Shown here: positions 9,281 to 18,876 of the stretch, piece after piece
Numbering within the stretch: position 1 is the stretch's first letter
Layout: every line of letters starts with the position of its first letter
Assembly: GCF_015550595.1 (NCBI RefSeq)
Contig: NZ_JADNBB010000005.1
Span: 124,001-188,000 of the forward strand
DNA: 64,000 nt
DNA from: Parabacteroides goldsteinii
GTDB lineage: Bacteria; Bacteroidota; Bacteroidia; Bacteroidales; Tannerellaceae
Direction: 5' to 3'
Translations under genes and position numbers: made by a program
Notes under the pieces: model-generated
What the model was told of the DNA's origin: nothing
What the model saw: the letters and a program-made list of their open reading frames with translations, nothing else
Database searches by the model: none

Positions 9281-9772
9281 TCAATATTGTCTTTCCAGCA
9301 ACCATGCATCCTGGAAATTAGGAGCATATTTAGATTTAATAGCGTCGCGGCTGTCGGCTGCATCGGCTTTATCATTGAAGCTGGCAACGATCACACGCAA
9401 CATACCTTGTTCGTTTTCACCTAACACTGCATTGTAGCCATCATTCTGCATACGTTCTTTCAGGGCGTAAGCATTTGTTTTGTTTTTGAAGCTACCGATT
9501 ACTACACTGTAACGTTTCAGACGGCTTGCATCTTCACCTTGTGCGGCATTGATTCTTTCCGCACGTGTTGTCGCAGTTGAAGTTCTGGGTTTGGAAACCG
9601 GAGCGACTTCCTCTACCACCTCTTCTTCTTGTTCTACTACCTCAACAGGAGCTGTAGATTCTTTTTCTTTGGCTTGTTCGTAAGCAGCCTTATAAGCACT
9701 CTGTTTAGGTTTACATGAGCCGAATGCTAATACCATACTTATAGCGGCTCCAAATAACCAAATCTTGTTCAT
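9281..9772 (-). CDS. SPOR-domain lipoprotein
   Basis: A 163-residue protein with a lipoprotein signal (lipobox AFGSC, Cys 20), a Glu/Val-rich low-complexity linker (about 38-62) and a C-terminal SPOR domain beginning around RYSVVIGSFKNKTNAYALKERM and ending near the stop. SPOR domains bind glycan strands lacking stem peptides at division sites, so it is probably an envelope protein involved with peptidoglycan. The -7 box TATCTTTG on the minus strand (9799-9806) lies 26 bases from the start. It is divergent from the S9 peptidase gene. Confidence 0.85.
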   Translation of the reverse strand: MNKIWLFGAAISMVLAFGSCKPKQSAYKAAYEQAKEKESTAPVEVVEQEEEVVEEVAPVSKPRTSTATTRAERINAAQGEDASRLKRYSVVIGSFKNKTNAYALKERMQNDGYNAVLGENEQGMLRVIVASFNDKADAADSRDAIKSKYAPNFQDAWLLERQY

Positions 9773-9798
9773 ACTGTTCAGTTCTTAAATTACTTGTG

Positions 9799-9806
9799 CA
9801 AAGATA
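9799..9806 (-). promoter_or_regulatory. -7 box for the SPOR gene
   Basis: TATCTTTG on the minus strand, a perfect TAnnTTTG match, gives a leader of roughly 22 nt. Confidence 0.6.
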
Positions 9807-9851
9807 TAAATTATATTTACTAATTTCGCACACAGAATATAATATATTATA

Positions 9852-11966
9852 ATGTACATGAATAAATCTATTGCAACAATGGTTATGGCAACATCCGTAT
9901 TACTAGGTGCTTGTAACCAAGATGCTAAAAAAGCAGAGGACACAAGACCCGTTATCGGACGCTCGGAAATCAAGATTACCGACGGACGAATGACGCCTGA
10001 GGCTCTTTGGGCTATGGGCCGTATCGGAGGGATGAACGTATCTCCGGACGGACAAAAAGTCGTTTATACGGTTGCCTATTACAGTGTACCGTTGAACACT
10101 AGTAACCGGGAAGTATTTGTAATGAACGCCGACGGATCTGACAATAAACAGATCACTCACACTCCCTTCTCGGAAAATGAAGCAACCTGGATTAAAGGAG
10201 GAACAAAGATCGCTTTCCTTTCGGGTGAAAGTGGTAGCAGCCAACTTTGGGAAATGAATCCGGACGGAACCGATCGCAAGCAACTGTCCAACTATGACGG
10301 CGATATCGAAGGATTTGCTTTCTCGCCGGACGAAAAGAAAGTCCTTTTTATTTCGCAGGTAAAGACGGTACCGAGCACAGCCGATAAATATCCGGATCTG
10401 GATAAGGCTACCGGTATCATTGTTACTGACCTGATGTACAAGCATTGGGATGAATGGGTGACAACCGCTCCACATCCTTTCGTAGCCGACTTCGATGGAA
10501 GCAAGATGAGCAATCCTGTCGATGTGATGGAAGGTGAACTGTTCGAATCGCCGTTGAAACCTTTCAGCGGTATTGAACAACTGGCATGGAATACTACTTC
10601 CGACAAGGTAGCTTATACCAGCCGCAAGAAAACAGGAAAGGAATACAGCCTTTCTACTAACTCGGATATTTATGTATATGATCTGAATACGAAGCAGACG
10701 GTAAATATCAGTGAAGGTATGATGGGATACGATACTAATCCGCAATACTCTCCTGACGGTAAAAGTATTGCCTGGTTGAGTATGGAACATGACGGTTATG
10801 AATCTGACCAGAACCGTCTGATGGTAATGAACCTGGAGACGGGTGAGAAGACTTTCGTAAGTAAAGCGTTCGATTCCAGTGTCGACGGATTCTGCTGGAG
10901 CAAAGATGCTCAGAAGTTGTATTTTACAGGCGTATGGCATGGTGAGAGCCAGGTATATCAAATAGATCTGACAACCGGTAATACACTCACTCCGTTGACA
11001 AGTGGAATGTATGATTACGAGGGTGTGACTTTGTGTGGCGATAACAAATTGCTGGCAAAACGTCATTCTATGAGTATGGGTGATGAAATCTATGCTATCG
11101 ATCTGGCAGGCGATCATGCTGTTGCTCAGTTGACTACTGAAAACCAGTATATCTACGATCAGCTCACAATGGGTAAGGTGGAAGAACGTTGGATGAAAAC
11201 TACCGATGGCAAGGAAATGCTTACCTGGGTGATCTATCCTGTTAACTTCGACCCGAATAAAAAATATCCTACTTTATTGTTCTGCCAGGGGGGGCCTCAG
11301 AGTCCGGTCAGCCAGTTCTGGTCTTACCGTTGGAACTTCCAGATTATGGCTGCCAACGATTATATAATCGTAGCTCCCAACCGTCGCGGTTTGCCGGGCT
11401 TCGGTAAAGAGTGGAACGAGGCCATCAGTGGCGATTACGGTGGCCAGTGTATGAAGGACTACTTTACAGCTATTGACGAAATGGCGAAAGAACCGTATGT
11501 AGACAATGATCGTCTGGGTTGTGTCGGTGCCAGCTTCGGAGGTTTCTCAGTGTATTGGTTAGCCGGTCATCACAATAAACGCTTTAAGGCATTCATTGCC
11601 CACGATGGTATCTTCAATATGGAAATGCAATATCTGGAAACAGAAGAAATGTGGTTCGCCAACTGGGATATGGGCGGTGCTTACTGGGAAAAGAACAATC
11701 CGGTAGCTCAACGTACATTCGCTAATTCTCCGCACCTGTTTGTAGACAAATGGGACACTCCCATCCTGTGTATTCACGGGGAAAAGGATTACCGTATCCT
11801 TGCCGGTCAGGGAATGGCTGCTTTCAATGCTGCCGTACTTCGCGGTGTTCCTGCCGAACTGTTGATCTACCCGGATGAAAACCATTGGGTTTTGAAACCG
11901 CAGAACGGCGTGTTGTGGCAACGTACTTTCTTCGAATGGCTGGATCAGTGGTTGAAGAAGAATTAA
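9852..11966 (+). CDS. S9 family prolyl-oligopeptidase-like peptidase
   Basis: A 704-residue lipoprotein-type enzyme (lipobox LLGAC, Cys 21 counting from this start; a second ATG two codons later is possible). The N-terminal two thirds are beta-propeller blades (NVSPDGQKVVYT, FSPDEKKVLFIS, YSPDGKSIAWLS) that gate access. The C-terminal alpha/beta-hydrolase carries the triad: Ser 561 in GASFGG, Asp 646 in HGEKDYR and His 678 in DENHW. Family members cleave short peptides, many removing dipeptides; S9C acylaminoacyl or DPP-type activity is likely, but exact specificity cannot be read from sequence. The protein is predicted to be tethered in the envelope. A strong hairpin terminator follows at 12036. 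Confidence 0.9.
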   Translation: MYMNKSIATMVMATSVLLGACNQDAKKAEDTRPVIGRSEIKITDGRMTPEALWAMGRIGGMNVSPDGQKVVYTVAYYSVPLNTSNREVFVMNADGSDNKQITHTPFSENEATWIKGGTKIAFLSGESGSSQLWEMNPDGTDRKQLSNYDGDIEGFAFSPDEKKVLFISQVKTVPSTADKYPDLDKATGIIVTDLMYKHWDEWVTTAPHPFVADFDGSKMSNPVDVMEGELFESPLKPFSGIEQLAWNTTSDKVAYTSRKKTGKEYSLSTNSDIYVYDLNTKQTVNISEGMMGYDTNPQYSPDGKSIAWLSMEHDGYESDQNRLMVMNLETGEKTFVSKAFDSSVDGFCWSKDAQKLYFTGVWHGESQVYQIDLTTGNTLTPLTSGMYDYEGVTLCGDNKLLAKRHSMSMGDEIYAIDLAGDHAVAQLTTENQYIYDQLTMGKVEERWMKTTDGKEMLTWVIYPVNFDPNKKYPTLLFCQGGPQSPVSQFWSYRWNFQIMAANDYIIVAPNRRGLPGFGKEWNEAISGDYGGQCMKDYFTAIDEMAKEPYVDNDRLGCVGASFGGFSVYWLAGHHNKRFKAFIAHDGIFNMEMQYLETEEMWFANWDMGGAYWEKNNPVAQRTFANSPHLFVDKWDTPILCIHGEKDYRILAGQGMAAFNAAVLRGVPAELLIYPDENHWVLKPQNGVLWQRTFFEWLDQWLKKN

Positions 11967-12333
11967 AAAATGTTCACCGTTCACCCTTTAAGGGCTTATT
12001 AGTTGTAAAACAGTATATTGAATGTGTGCGATATGGGTGAATGGTTTATATAAACCATTCACCTTTTTTCTCCTTTCTAGATTGCTTATTATTAGTACTT
12101 ATGTCTTTGTCTATTGAATGACAGATGCCTGATAACTAAACCATTCCCTATATCTTATTTGCTTAACGACCTTGGTCGCAAAGCTTGACGACAAAGGTTG
12201 CTTGATTTGTAAGTTATTACTAAAGGCTTAGTTCCTAACCGGTTTGATGATAGTGGGTGACGGGATGTTGGTTAAATGGTACTTATTGCTGGTATCGGGT
12301 GAATGTTTTTTGCAAAAACTCAATCTTACATGC
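11967..12333. other. Intergenic stretch between convergent genes
   Basis: This 367-bp stretch holds the hairpin at 12036-12069 and nothing else I can support. The open frames in it are short and have neither a promoter box nor a protein-like composition. Confidence 0.6.
12036..12069 (+). terminator. Terminator of the S9 peptidase gene
   Basis: A 13-bp perfect inverted repeat, GGTGAATGGTTTA (12036-12048) with TAAACCATTCACC (12051-12063), followed by six T. Confidence 0.8.
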
Positions 12334-13251
12334 TTACCTGGAGCGTCTTTGCGTCTTGCTCTTAGGGTTGTAAGACGTTTTTCTGCCGGCTGCCGGCTTA
12401 GCCGATTTGAAGTTGCTACCCGATGCTGACCGTTCCTTTTTAGCGGGGGAAGGCTTGGCCTGTTGACTTTTGGTAACCGTACTGTTTTTAGGAGCAGTAC
12501 TGCTTTTCCCGGCAGGTTTACCTTTCTTAGCTGAGGCCTCTTCTGTTTTCACTGAGTTGGCAATCTTCTTGTACAATGTTTCGGACTCTTCGGGATTGAG
12601 GTTGCGGTATTGTCCGATTTTCAGGTCTTTCAGGTGAATGTGCATGATGCGGGTGCGTTGCAGTTTTGTGACATTGTAGCCTAAATACTCGCACATACGG
12701 CGAATCTGCCGGTTGAGTCCCTGGCGTAAAACGATATTAAACGAGTTTGTTCCCTTCTGGGTAATCTCGCATTTACGGGTGACGACTCCTAAAATGGGAA
12801 TGCCTCCCTGCATACGCTTGATAAAATCAGTTGTAACCGGTTTGTCTACCGTTACGAAATATTCTTTATCATGATTGTTGTTGACGCGGAGTATCTTGTT
12901 GACTATATCCCCTTCATTGGTAAGCAATAACAACCCCTGAGAATCTTTGTCCAGGCGGCCGATAGGGAAGATGCGTTCGGGATGCCCGATAGCATTTATT
13001 ACGTTGTCGCGTTCGGCCGGATCGGTTGTGCTGACAATGCCTACCGGTTTGTTGTAAACGATGATAATCGATTCAGCTTTACCGCTGATGATCTCGCCGA
13101 ATACTCTCACCACTTGTCCGGGAGAGACCTGGGTTCCCATTTCTACCCTTTTTCCGTCAAGGGTTACGGCACCTTGCTCGATATATTTGTCGGCTTCCCG
13201 TCGCGAACAGAATCCGCTTTCGCTAATGTATTTATTAATTCGTATTTGCAT
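12334..13251 (-). CDS. rluF: 23S rRNA pseudouridine synthase, RluF type
   Basis: A 305-residue RNA-modifying enzyme. The first 60 residues form an S4 RNA-binding domain (RINKYISESGFCSRREADKY). The catalytic domain follows with the RsuA-family motif GRLDKDSQGLLLLT, whose Asp is the nucleophile, and RQGLNRQIRRMCEYLGY. RluF-type enzymes modify U2604 of 23S rRNA. The last roughly 70 residues are a Lys/Ser/Ala-rich tail absent from the core enzyme and probably contacting rRNA. Its start overlaps the end of the MATE gene by 17 bp, so it is the last gene of a four-gene run. Confidence 0.85.
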   Translation of the reverse strand: MQIRINKYISESGFCSRREADKYIEQGAVTLDGKRVEMGTQVSPGQVVRVFGEIISGKAESIIIVYNKPVGIVSTTDPAERDNVINAIGHPERIFPIGRLDKDSQGLLLLTNEGDIVNKILRVNNNHDKEYFVTVDKPVTTDFIKRMQGGIPILGVVTRKCEITQKGTNSFNIVLRQGLNRQIRRMCEYLGYNVTKLQRTRIMHIHLKDLKIGQYRNLNPEESETLYKKIANSVKTEEASAKKGKPAGKSSTAPKNSTVTKSQQAKPSPAKKERSASGSNFKSAKPAAGRKTSYNPKSKTQRRSR

Positions 13252-14617
13252 TGTGAAAACTGGAATCTGATTTAGTGAAGGCGCAAAGATAATATAATTT
13301 ATCGAATCTCCTCCAAAGCAATATACCTAACGTTGTCAGGCTGACCGGAAAACCACACCAGATACCGATCGCTCCCCAATCAAATACAAATCCACAGATG
13401 TATCCGATTGGTAAAGCCAGTCCGAAATGACAGAAGAACGCCATGTAAGCCATATACTTTACATCGGCTATGCCGCGTAAAGCGTTTGCGAATAGTATTT
13501 GCAAACCGTCTCCGAACTGATACAGGATGACCGACCAGGATAAAAGAGCTACCATCGCTACCACGTCATGCTCTGGTGTGAACAGATATCCCATATTCTT
13601 ATGGAAAGCGAGGATAAACAGGACAAATATAACGGCTACTCCCATAATCAGGTGCAGCCCGGCGAAGGATGCCCGACGTATATCCAGCCAGTCTCCCCGG
13701 CCTTTGAAAGCACTTACCCGTATAGTAACGGCGGCGGCTATACCGTAATAGACCATGAATCCCAGTGTGGTAATGACTCCAAGTACCTGATGGGCAGCCA
13801 ATGCTGTACTGCCTATCCATCCCATCATGATTACACTTAAGCTGAATGAACCTGTTTCGACCCCCATTAACAGGCCGACAGGAAATCCCATCCGGATCAG
13901 ATTGCTCAGATTCACCCGGTTGATGACACCTTCCTTGAAACCTTTCAGGTATTCTTTGTATTTATTATGCCGCAGGAAAAGGATAAAGAAAACGATGAAT
14001 GTCAGGATACGGCTGGCGAGCGTAGATATTCCGGCTCCGGTCAGTCCCATTTCCGGCACACCGCATTTACCGTAAATAAGAAAATAGTTCCCGATAATAT
14101 TCAATACATTGGCTCCCAGCATGATCCACATAGGAGTAACCGTATCGGTCGTCCCGTCGCTGAATTGTTTGAAAGAGTTGAACAACATGGCAAATACGAC
14201 GGAAAATAACTGAAGAATATAATAAGGAACGATATAAGGCATCAGCTCTTCCGGCTGATCCAATATCTCAATATTGAAGAGCAATAGAAGCATGCAAAGG
14301 CTGAGTAATATACCGACGATGAAGTTGATAAATAAACTGTTCTTCAGTGTTTCGCCGGCTTTTTTGAGCTCTTTACCGGCAAAAAGTCCACCGATAATAG
14401 GAGTGAGGCCATAGGAGAAACCCATTCCGAAGATAAAAGCCAGGTTAAAGAAGTTATTGACGAACGAGGCGGCAGCCAGTTCGTTGGTACTGTGATGCCC
14501 CACCATGATGTTGTCGGCAAACCCGACAATAATAATGCCCAACTGTCCCAACATGATCGGGACACCCAGGCGGATTGTATCTTTGTAATGTTCTTTATAA
14601 GCAGAGAATTGTATCAT
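13235..14617 (-). CDS. MATE family efflux transporter
   Basis: A 460-residue, about 12-helix inner-membrane protein with MATE-family features: an N-terminal LGVPIMLGQLGIIIVGFADNIMVG, the internal repeat GFPVGLLMGVETGSFSLSVIMMGW, and a C-terminal RFDKLYYL. These antiporters export cationic drugs or metabolites using Na+ or H+; the substrate is not predictable. It overlaps the upstream cyclophilin gene by 4 bp (ATGA) and the downstream rluF by 17 bp, indicating tight translational coupling of unrelated functions. Confidence 0.9.
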   Translation of the reverse strand: MIQFSAYKEHYKDTIRLGVPIMLGQLGIIIVGFADNIMVGHHSTNELAAASFVNNFFNLAFIFGMGFSYGLTPIIGGLFAGKELKKAGETLKNSLFINFIVGILLSLCMLLLLFNIEILDQPEELMPYIVPYYILQLFSVVFAMLFNSFKQFSDGTTDTVTPMWIMLGANVLNIIGNYFLIYGKCGVPEMGLTGAGISTLASRILTFIVFFILFLRHNKYKEYLKGFKEGVINRVNLSNLIRMGFPVGLLMGVETGSFSLSVIMMGWIGSTALAAHQVLGVITTLGFMVYYGIAAAVTIRVSAFKGRGDWLDIRRASFAGLHLIMGVAVIFVLFILAFHKNMGYLFTPEHDVVAMVALLSWSVILYQFGDGLQILFANALRGIADVKYMAYMAFFCHFGLALPIGYICGFVFDWGAIGIWCGFPVSLTTLGILLWRRFDKLYYLCAFTKSDSSFHNANTN

Positions 14618-15381
14618 TCAAGTATCTCAACCGATTCGATAACCACATTTTCCAACGGACGGTCCTGTCGGTTGGTCTTGACATTTTGGATGGCGTCCAC
14701 AATATCCAATCCTTCTACCACTTCGCCATAAACCGTATATTCATTGTCCAGGAAAGGAACGCCGCCGATTGTTTTGTAGGCTTCCCGTTGTTCCGGAGTC
14801 AGTTTGGCTTCATCCTTACGCTTTTCTGCTTCCATTTCTGTCTTGCCGATCAGGGTATCGCGGATAATAGCCAGTTCGGCTTTGTCACCACTTTGATAAG
14901 CCGCTTTGATCTTGGCACTGTTTTCTTTTTGCAGGCGTGCGAAAATCGCTTGTTTCAGGCGGCCTTCTTTTTGTTTCTCCATCTGGTCCAGTTCGGCATC
15001 TTTGTGTACCTTTCCGGTGACGATATAGAACTGGGAGGCAGAAGATTCTTTCTCCGGATTAACCTCGTCACTAGTACGGGCGGCAGAAAGAGCTCCTTTT
15101 TTATGGAAATATTTCGGATAAACAAATTCGGCCGGTACGGTATATCCCAGGTCACCGGCTCCTAACTGTTTACTCATAGGAGCATCTTTTGAGGTTACAT
15201 CACCACCTTGCACCATGAAATCCTTGATCACACGATGGAAAAGCAGGCCGTTGTAAGTTCCGTCCTCTACCAGTTTGATAAAGTTATCACGATGTTTCGG
15301 TGTTTCGTTGTATAGTTTCAGTTTGATGTTGCCCAAGCTGGTTTTCATCAATACCTGTGTCTCTTTTGTTTGCGTTTCCAT
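14614..15381 (-). CDS. Cyclophilin-type peptidyl-prolyl isomerase with insert
   Basis: A 255-residue cyclophilin without a signal peptide, so probably cytoplasmic. Core motifs are GNIKLKLYNETPKHRDNFIKL, LLFHRVIKDFMVQGGD, SASQFYIVTG and YTVYGEVVEGLDIVD; the active-site Arg is in FHRVI. Compared with its 223-residue neighbour it carries about 50 extra charged residues between VTGKVHKDAELD and LTPEQREAY, likely a helical insertion. The two genes are tandem paralogues 18 bp apart, and this one overlaps the MATE gene by 4 bp. Confidence 0.88.
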   Translation of the reverse strand: METQTKETQVLMKTSLGNIKLKLYNETPKHRDNFIKLVEDGTYNGLLFHRVIKDFMVQGGDVTSKDAPMSKQLGAGDLGYTVPAEFVYPKYFHKKGALSAARTSDEVNPEKESSASQFYIVTGKVHKDAELDQMEKQKEGRLKQAIFARLQKENSAKIKAAYQSGDKAELAIIRDTLIGKTEMEAEKRKDEAKLTPEQREAYKTIGGVPFLDNEYTVYGEVVEGLDIVDAIQNVKTNRQDRPLENVVIESVEILE

Positions 15382-15399
15382 TCTTATTTTGTTTAATGA

Positions 15400-16071
15400 T
15401 TATTTATCGACAAGAGTCATTGTCTTGATCTTTATATTCTTTAACGGCCTGTCGTCCTCATTTGTTTCGACAAACTGTATTTTATCTACAACTTTCATTC
15501 CTTTGACAACTTCACCGAAAACGGTATATTTATTATCCAGATGAGGTGCCCCGCCTTCAAGCATATAGGCCTGGCGTTCTTCGGGGGTAAAGGTTTTATT
15601 GTCGCTCTTCTCCATCTTATCCAGTTCCATTTCAGTATAGAACTTTCCGGTCACGATATAGAATTGCGTACCGGATGAGGCGCGTTCCGGATTTTCGTCG
15701 TCACTGGTACGGGCTGCACATAGCATGCCACGTTTGTGGAAATATTTCGGATAAATGATTTCGGCGGGAATGGTATAACCCGGATCACCATCGCCCAAAT
15801 GCTGTTCGATAGGTGCATCTTTCGAATTAATGTCGCCGCCTTGTATCATAAACTGTTTGATCACACGGTGGAACAGTAGGCCGTCGTAACGTTTTTCTTT
15901 CACATTTTTGATAAAATTATCCCGGTGTTGCGGGGTGTCGTTAAATAACTTTACCTTGATCTTTCCCATGTCGGTGTCGATCTGAACGAGTGTCTCAACA
16001 TCCTGCGCTTGCGAATGAACGGATGTCAATAATCCGGCAACTAATACACATATAGCAAACAGCTTCTTCAT
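15400..16071 (-). CDS. Secreted cyclophilin-type peptidyl-prolyl isomerase
   Basis: A 223-residue cyclophilin with a cleavable signal peptide (hydrophobic residues 5-17, SQAQD cleavage region), so predicted to be periplasmic. It has GKIKVKLFNDTPQHRDNFIKN, LLFHRVIKQFMIQGGD, GTQFYIVTG and YTVFGEVVKGM. The enzyme assists folding by cis-trans isomerisation at proline. It heads the run cyclophilin-cyclophilin-MATE-rluF; a -7 box (TATTTTTG on the minus strand, 16099-16106) lies 28 bp before the start. Confidence 0.9.
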   Translation of the reverse strand: MKKLFAICVLVAGLLTSVHSQAQDVETLVQIDTDMGKIKVKLFNDTPQHRDNFIKNVKEKRYDGLLFHRVIKQFMIQGGDINSKDAPIEQHLGDGDPGYTIPAEIIYPKYFHKRGMLCAARTSDDENPERASSGTQFYIVTGKFYTEMELDKMEKSDNKTFTPEERQAYMLEGGAPHLDNKYTVFGEVVKGMKVVDKIQFVETNEDDRPLKNIKIKTMTLVDK

Positions 16072-16098
16072 CTTCGTTTTATTTTGTTATTAAGGCAA

Positions 16099-16106
16099 CA
16101 AAAATA
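16099..16106 (-). promoter_or_regulatory. -7 box for the cyclophilin operon
   Basis: TATTTTTG on the minus strand matches TAnnTTTG; it is upstream of the first gene of the four-gene run. Confidence 0.5.
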
Positions 16107-16197
16107 GTTACTTTTAGTCGTTAACGCAACCTTTTAACACAACCTTTTCATGTGATGCTTGTTCCTTACTGGTAAAACGTCTAAACAAAACACATTT

Positions 16198-17478
16198 ATG
16201 AAATCATTTGTTAAAGGAGCGATCTTTCTGCTCGGGTTAGGATTGTTGCCGGGCCATGCTCAGGCTCAGAAAGTGGTGATAGAGGATGAAGTGCCGAACT
16301 CTATCATGTTTATTTCGATGGATAAGGCCGGAAGTGAAATTGTCAGGATTATGAATGATACGGAAAATAAGCGTTTTCATGATCCGAAAGCACCCCGTTT
16401 CGTGCTGACAGACAGGAAAGGTAAGTTTGCATTAGGTATCGGCGGATATGTAAAAGCAACTGCCGAGTATGATTTCGGAGGTATTTCCGATGATGTGGAC
16501 TTTTATCCTTCGTTGATACCCAATAAAGGGGCTTCTAATGTAAATAACCAGTTCCAGATGGATGTAACCACCAGTACGATTTTCCTGAAGCTGGTAGGGC
16601 GGACTGGTAAACTGGGTGATATTGTGGTGTATACAGCCGGTAACTTCCGGGGCGATGGAAAGACATTCGAATTGCAGAATGCCTATGCCTCTTTTATGGG
16701 TTTTACGGTCGGATATAACTATGGTTTATTTATGGATCTGTCGGCTCTTCCGCCTACGATAGACTTTGCCGGACCTAACGGACAAATATTCTATCGTTCC
16801 ACACAATTCAGTTATGAACGTTCTTTTGCTAAAGGATGGAAAGCCGGATTGGGAGTAGAAATGCCTGTGGTAGATGGTATAACTAATAAGAATACGAATA
16901 TCACGACTCAGCGTATGCCCAATTTCCCGGCCTATATTCAGTATGGCTGGAATAGCGGTCATGTGCGTGCAGCCGGTATCGTCCGTAGTATGACTTATGA
17001 TAATTTGGAGCAACAGAAAGCCGAGTCGAAAGTGGGATGGGGTACTTTTGTTGCAACAACATTTAATCTCTGTAAAAAGCTACAGTTTTACGGACAGGCA
17101 ACCTATGGTCGTGGCATCGGGCAATACCTGAACGATTTAAGTAATTTGAACGTCGATATTGTGCCGGATCCGGAGAAACAAGGCGCTATGCAGGTACTTC
17201 CTATGATGGGGTGGTATGCCGGATTGCAGTATAATATCACACCGAAAGTTTTTATTTCAAGTACTTACAGTCAATCCCGCTTGTATAGCGACAACAACTA
17301 CCCCGCAACTCCTTCCGAACAATACCGGTATGGGCAGTATCTGGTGGCGAACCTGTTCTGGAATGTGACTCCGGATCTGCAGGTTGGCGCCGAATATCTT
17401 AGAGGATGGCGAACCGACTTTAATGATCAGACACGTCATGCCAACCGTTTGAATGTGGCAATACAGTATAGTTTCTAA
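16198..17478 (+). CDS. Porin-like outer-membrane beta-barrel (DcaP-like)
   Basis: A 426-residue protein from ATG 16198, chosen because residues 1-23 then form a normal signal peptide (GLLPGHAQAQ). The rest alternates hydrophobic and polar residues (FALGIGGYVKATAEYDFGG, FLKLVGRTGKLGDIVVYTAG, AGLQYNITPKVFISSTYSQS) and ends in Phe, the usual outer-membrane insertion signature. The pattern resembles DcaP-type porins; substrate unknown. It is monocistronic, with a strong hairpin terminator downstream and the cyclophilin genes divergent upstream. Confidence 0.7.
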   Translation: MKSFVKGAIFLLGLGLLPGHAQAQKVVIEDEVPNSIMFISMDKAGSEIVRIMNDTENKRFHDPKAPRFVLTDRKGKFALGIGGYVKATAEYDFGGISDDVDFYPSLIPNKGASNVNNQFQMDVTTSTIFLKLVGRTGKLGDIVVYTAGNFRGDGKTFELQNAYASFMGFTVGYNYGLFMDLSALPPTIDFAGPNGQIFYRSTQFSYERSFAKGWKAGLGVEMPVVDGITNKNTNITTQRMPNFPAYIQYGWNSGHVRAAGIVRSMTYDNLEQQKAESKVGWGTFVATTFNLCKKLQFYGQATYGRGIGQYLNDLSNLNVDIVPDPEKQGAMQVLPMMGWYAGLQYNITPKVFISSTYSQSRLYSDNNYPATPSEQYRYGQYLVANLFWNVTPDLQVGAEYLRGWRTDFNDQTRHANRLNVAIQYSF

Positions 17479-17510
17479 AAGATTAAGCATATAAATAGTT
17501 ACTGAATGAG

Positions 17511-17556
17511 AATCTTGTCATCGCGTTTCAAGCGCAGGATGACAAGATTTTTCTTA
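17511..17556 (+). terminator. Terminator of the porin-like gene
   Basis: A 12-bp perfect stem (17511-17522 with 17538-17549) followed by a T-rich run. Confidence 0.85.
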
Positions 17557-17667
17557 TTATGACTGTTAATGTGTGTTAAATAATACTCATCGACCCCTAG
17601 ACGGGAATCTTTTGTGTGTATCCTTTATAAACAGACTAAAAAAAACAATTATTTTATAAAGATACTT

Positions 17668-18675
17668 ATGAGAGACACGATCATCATATCGCTTCTTCAA
17701 AAATATATAAAAGATCAATGTTCGGAACAGGAATTGCGAACATTGCTTCAATGGCTGAAATCTCCGGATAGCCATGCCGGGCTGGATTCTGCTATCCAGC
17801 CGCTTTGGGATGCTATCGATAGGGATATGGCCCAACCGACTTCAGAAAGGGAAACAGAATTACGGAAAGAAGTTTCTTCCTTATTATCAAAGATCGAACA
17901 TAAAAATAAGTCCGCTAACACCCGTGTTAGGAATAAAAACCGTTTAAACGGTTTTTATCGGATTGCTGCTATTTTAATTCTTGCTTTCAGTGTGACGTTC
18001 GGTTTATTAAAAATCTATGACCGTCCGCAACGGATGATTACTTATACGGAAAAGATATCAGCAAAAGGCGAAAAGAAAAGTATACAGTTGGCAGATGGCA
18101 CGAAGATTATTCTTAATTCTGATACAAAGGTTCGCATCCCCAATAATTTTAATAAAGAAGAACGTACCATAGAGATAGAAGGAGAGGGGTTCTTCGATGT
18201 GACTCCCGATCCGGATAAACCTTTTGTTATAAAAAGCGGAGAGGCCCAGGTAAAGGTATTGGGTACTTCATTCGATTTCAAATCTTACAAAGAAGATGAA
18301 TTTATCAAACTAACCGTATCGACAGGAAAAGTCAGGGTAAATGTTGCCGACCAGGACCTTCAGCTGGCTGTTTCACCGAATGAACACCTTTCGATCAATA
18401 AAATAGACGGGAACGTTCGTAAGGAAACCATTGAGGAAAACAACTATATAAAATGGATACATGGTTCTCTGTATTTTAACAAAGAACCGATCCGTGAAGT
18501 AATTAAAACAATCAACCGTACTTATAATCGAAAAGTGATTCTGCAATGTAAAGATTGTGATTACCGCATTACGGGTACCCATGATAACAAAAGTATCGAG
18601 GCTGTAATTGAAGCCATCTGCTTTACGACAGGGCTTCGAAGCCGACTCGAAGGAGATAATATTATATTAATATGA
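17668..18675 (+). CDS. FecR family anti-sigma factor
   Basis: A 335-residue single-span protein from ATG 17668. Cytoplasmic residues 1-100 carry the sigma-binding helices, a membrane span covers about residues 104-124 (FYRIAAILILAFSVTFGLL), and the periplasmic part has the FecR core (LADGTKIILNSDTKVRIP, GEGFFDVTPDPDKPFVIKSG, VLGTSFDFKSY) and a C-terminal DUF4974-like segment (WIHGSLYFNKEPIREVIKTINRTYNRKV). It would hold an ECF sigma factor inactive until the STN domain of the downstream SusC signals substrate. Unusually no sigma gene precedes it; the nearest one is 26552-27148 on the other strand. Confidence 0.88.
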   Translation: MRDTIIISLLQKYIKDQCSEQELRTLLQWLKSPDSHAGLDSAIQPLWDAIDRDMAQPTSERETELRKEVSSLLSKIEHKNKSANTRVRNKNRLNGFYRIAAILILAFSVTFGLLKIYDRPQRMITYTEKISAKGEKKSIQLADGTKIILNSDTKVRIPNNFNKEERTIEIEGEGFFDVTPDPDKPFVIKSGEAQVKVLGTSFDFKSYKEDEFIKLTVSTGKVRVNVADQDLQLAVSPNEHLSINKIDGNVRKETIEENNYIKWIHGSLYFNKEPIREVIKTINRTYNRKVILQCKDCDYRITGTHDNKSIEAVIEAICFTTGLRSRLEGDNIILI

Positions 18676-18746
18676 TAAACATTAAGTCTAACATAAAAAA
18701 ACGGAATGCCTATGATAAACACTAGATGATAAAATACATGAAAAAA

Positions 18747-18770
18747 GCAGTAGTGCTGCTACACTACTGC
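18747..18770 (+). other. Hairpin between fecR and susC
   Basis: A perfect 9-bp stem, GCAGTAGTG with CACTACTGC, around a 6-nt loop, in the 201-bp gap. No T-run follows, so it is more likely an mRNA-stability or processing element than a terminator. Confidence 0.45.
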
Positions 18771-18876
18771 CTTCACTGATTTTCAGCAGGGACTTTCAGA
18801 ACAGTATTGAGCCACTGGGTTGTAAAGTATCTCTGCCTGTCTTAACAAACATCATTTATTAAAACATTACAAATGT

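Noticed and set aside
9903-11117. 404-residue antisense frame opposite the S9 peptidase
   Set aside because: Cys/His/Ile-rich composition typical of an antisense shadow; the + strand gene is complete with catalytic triad.
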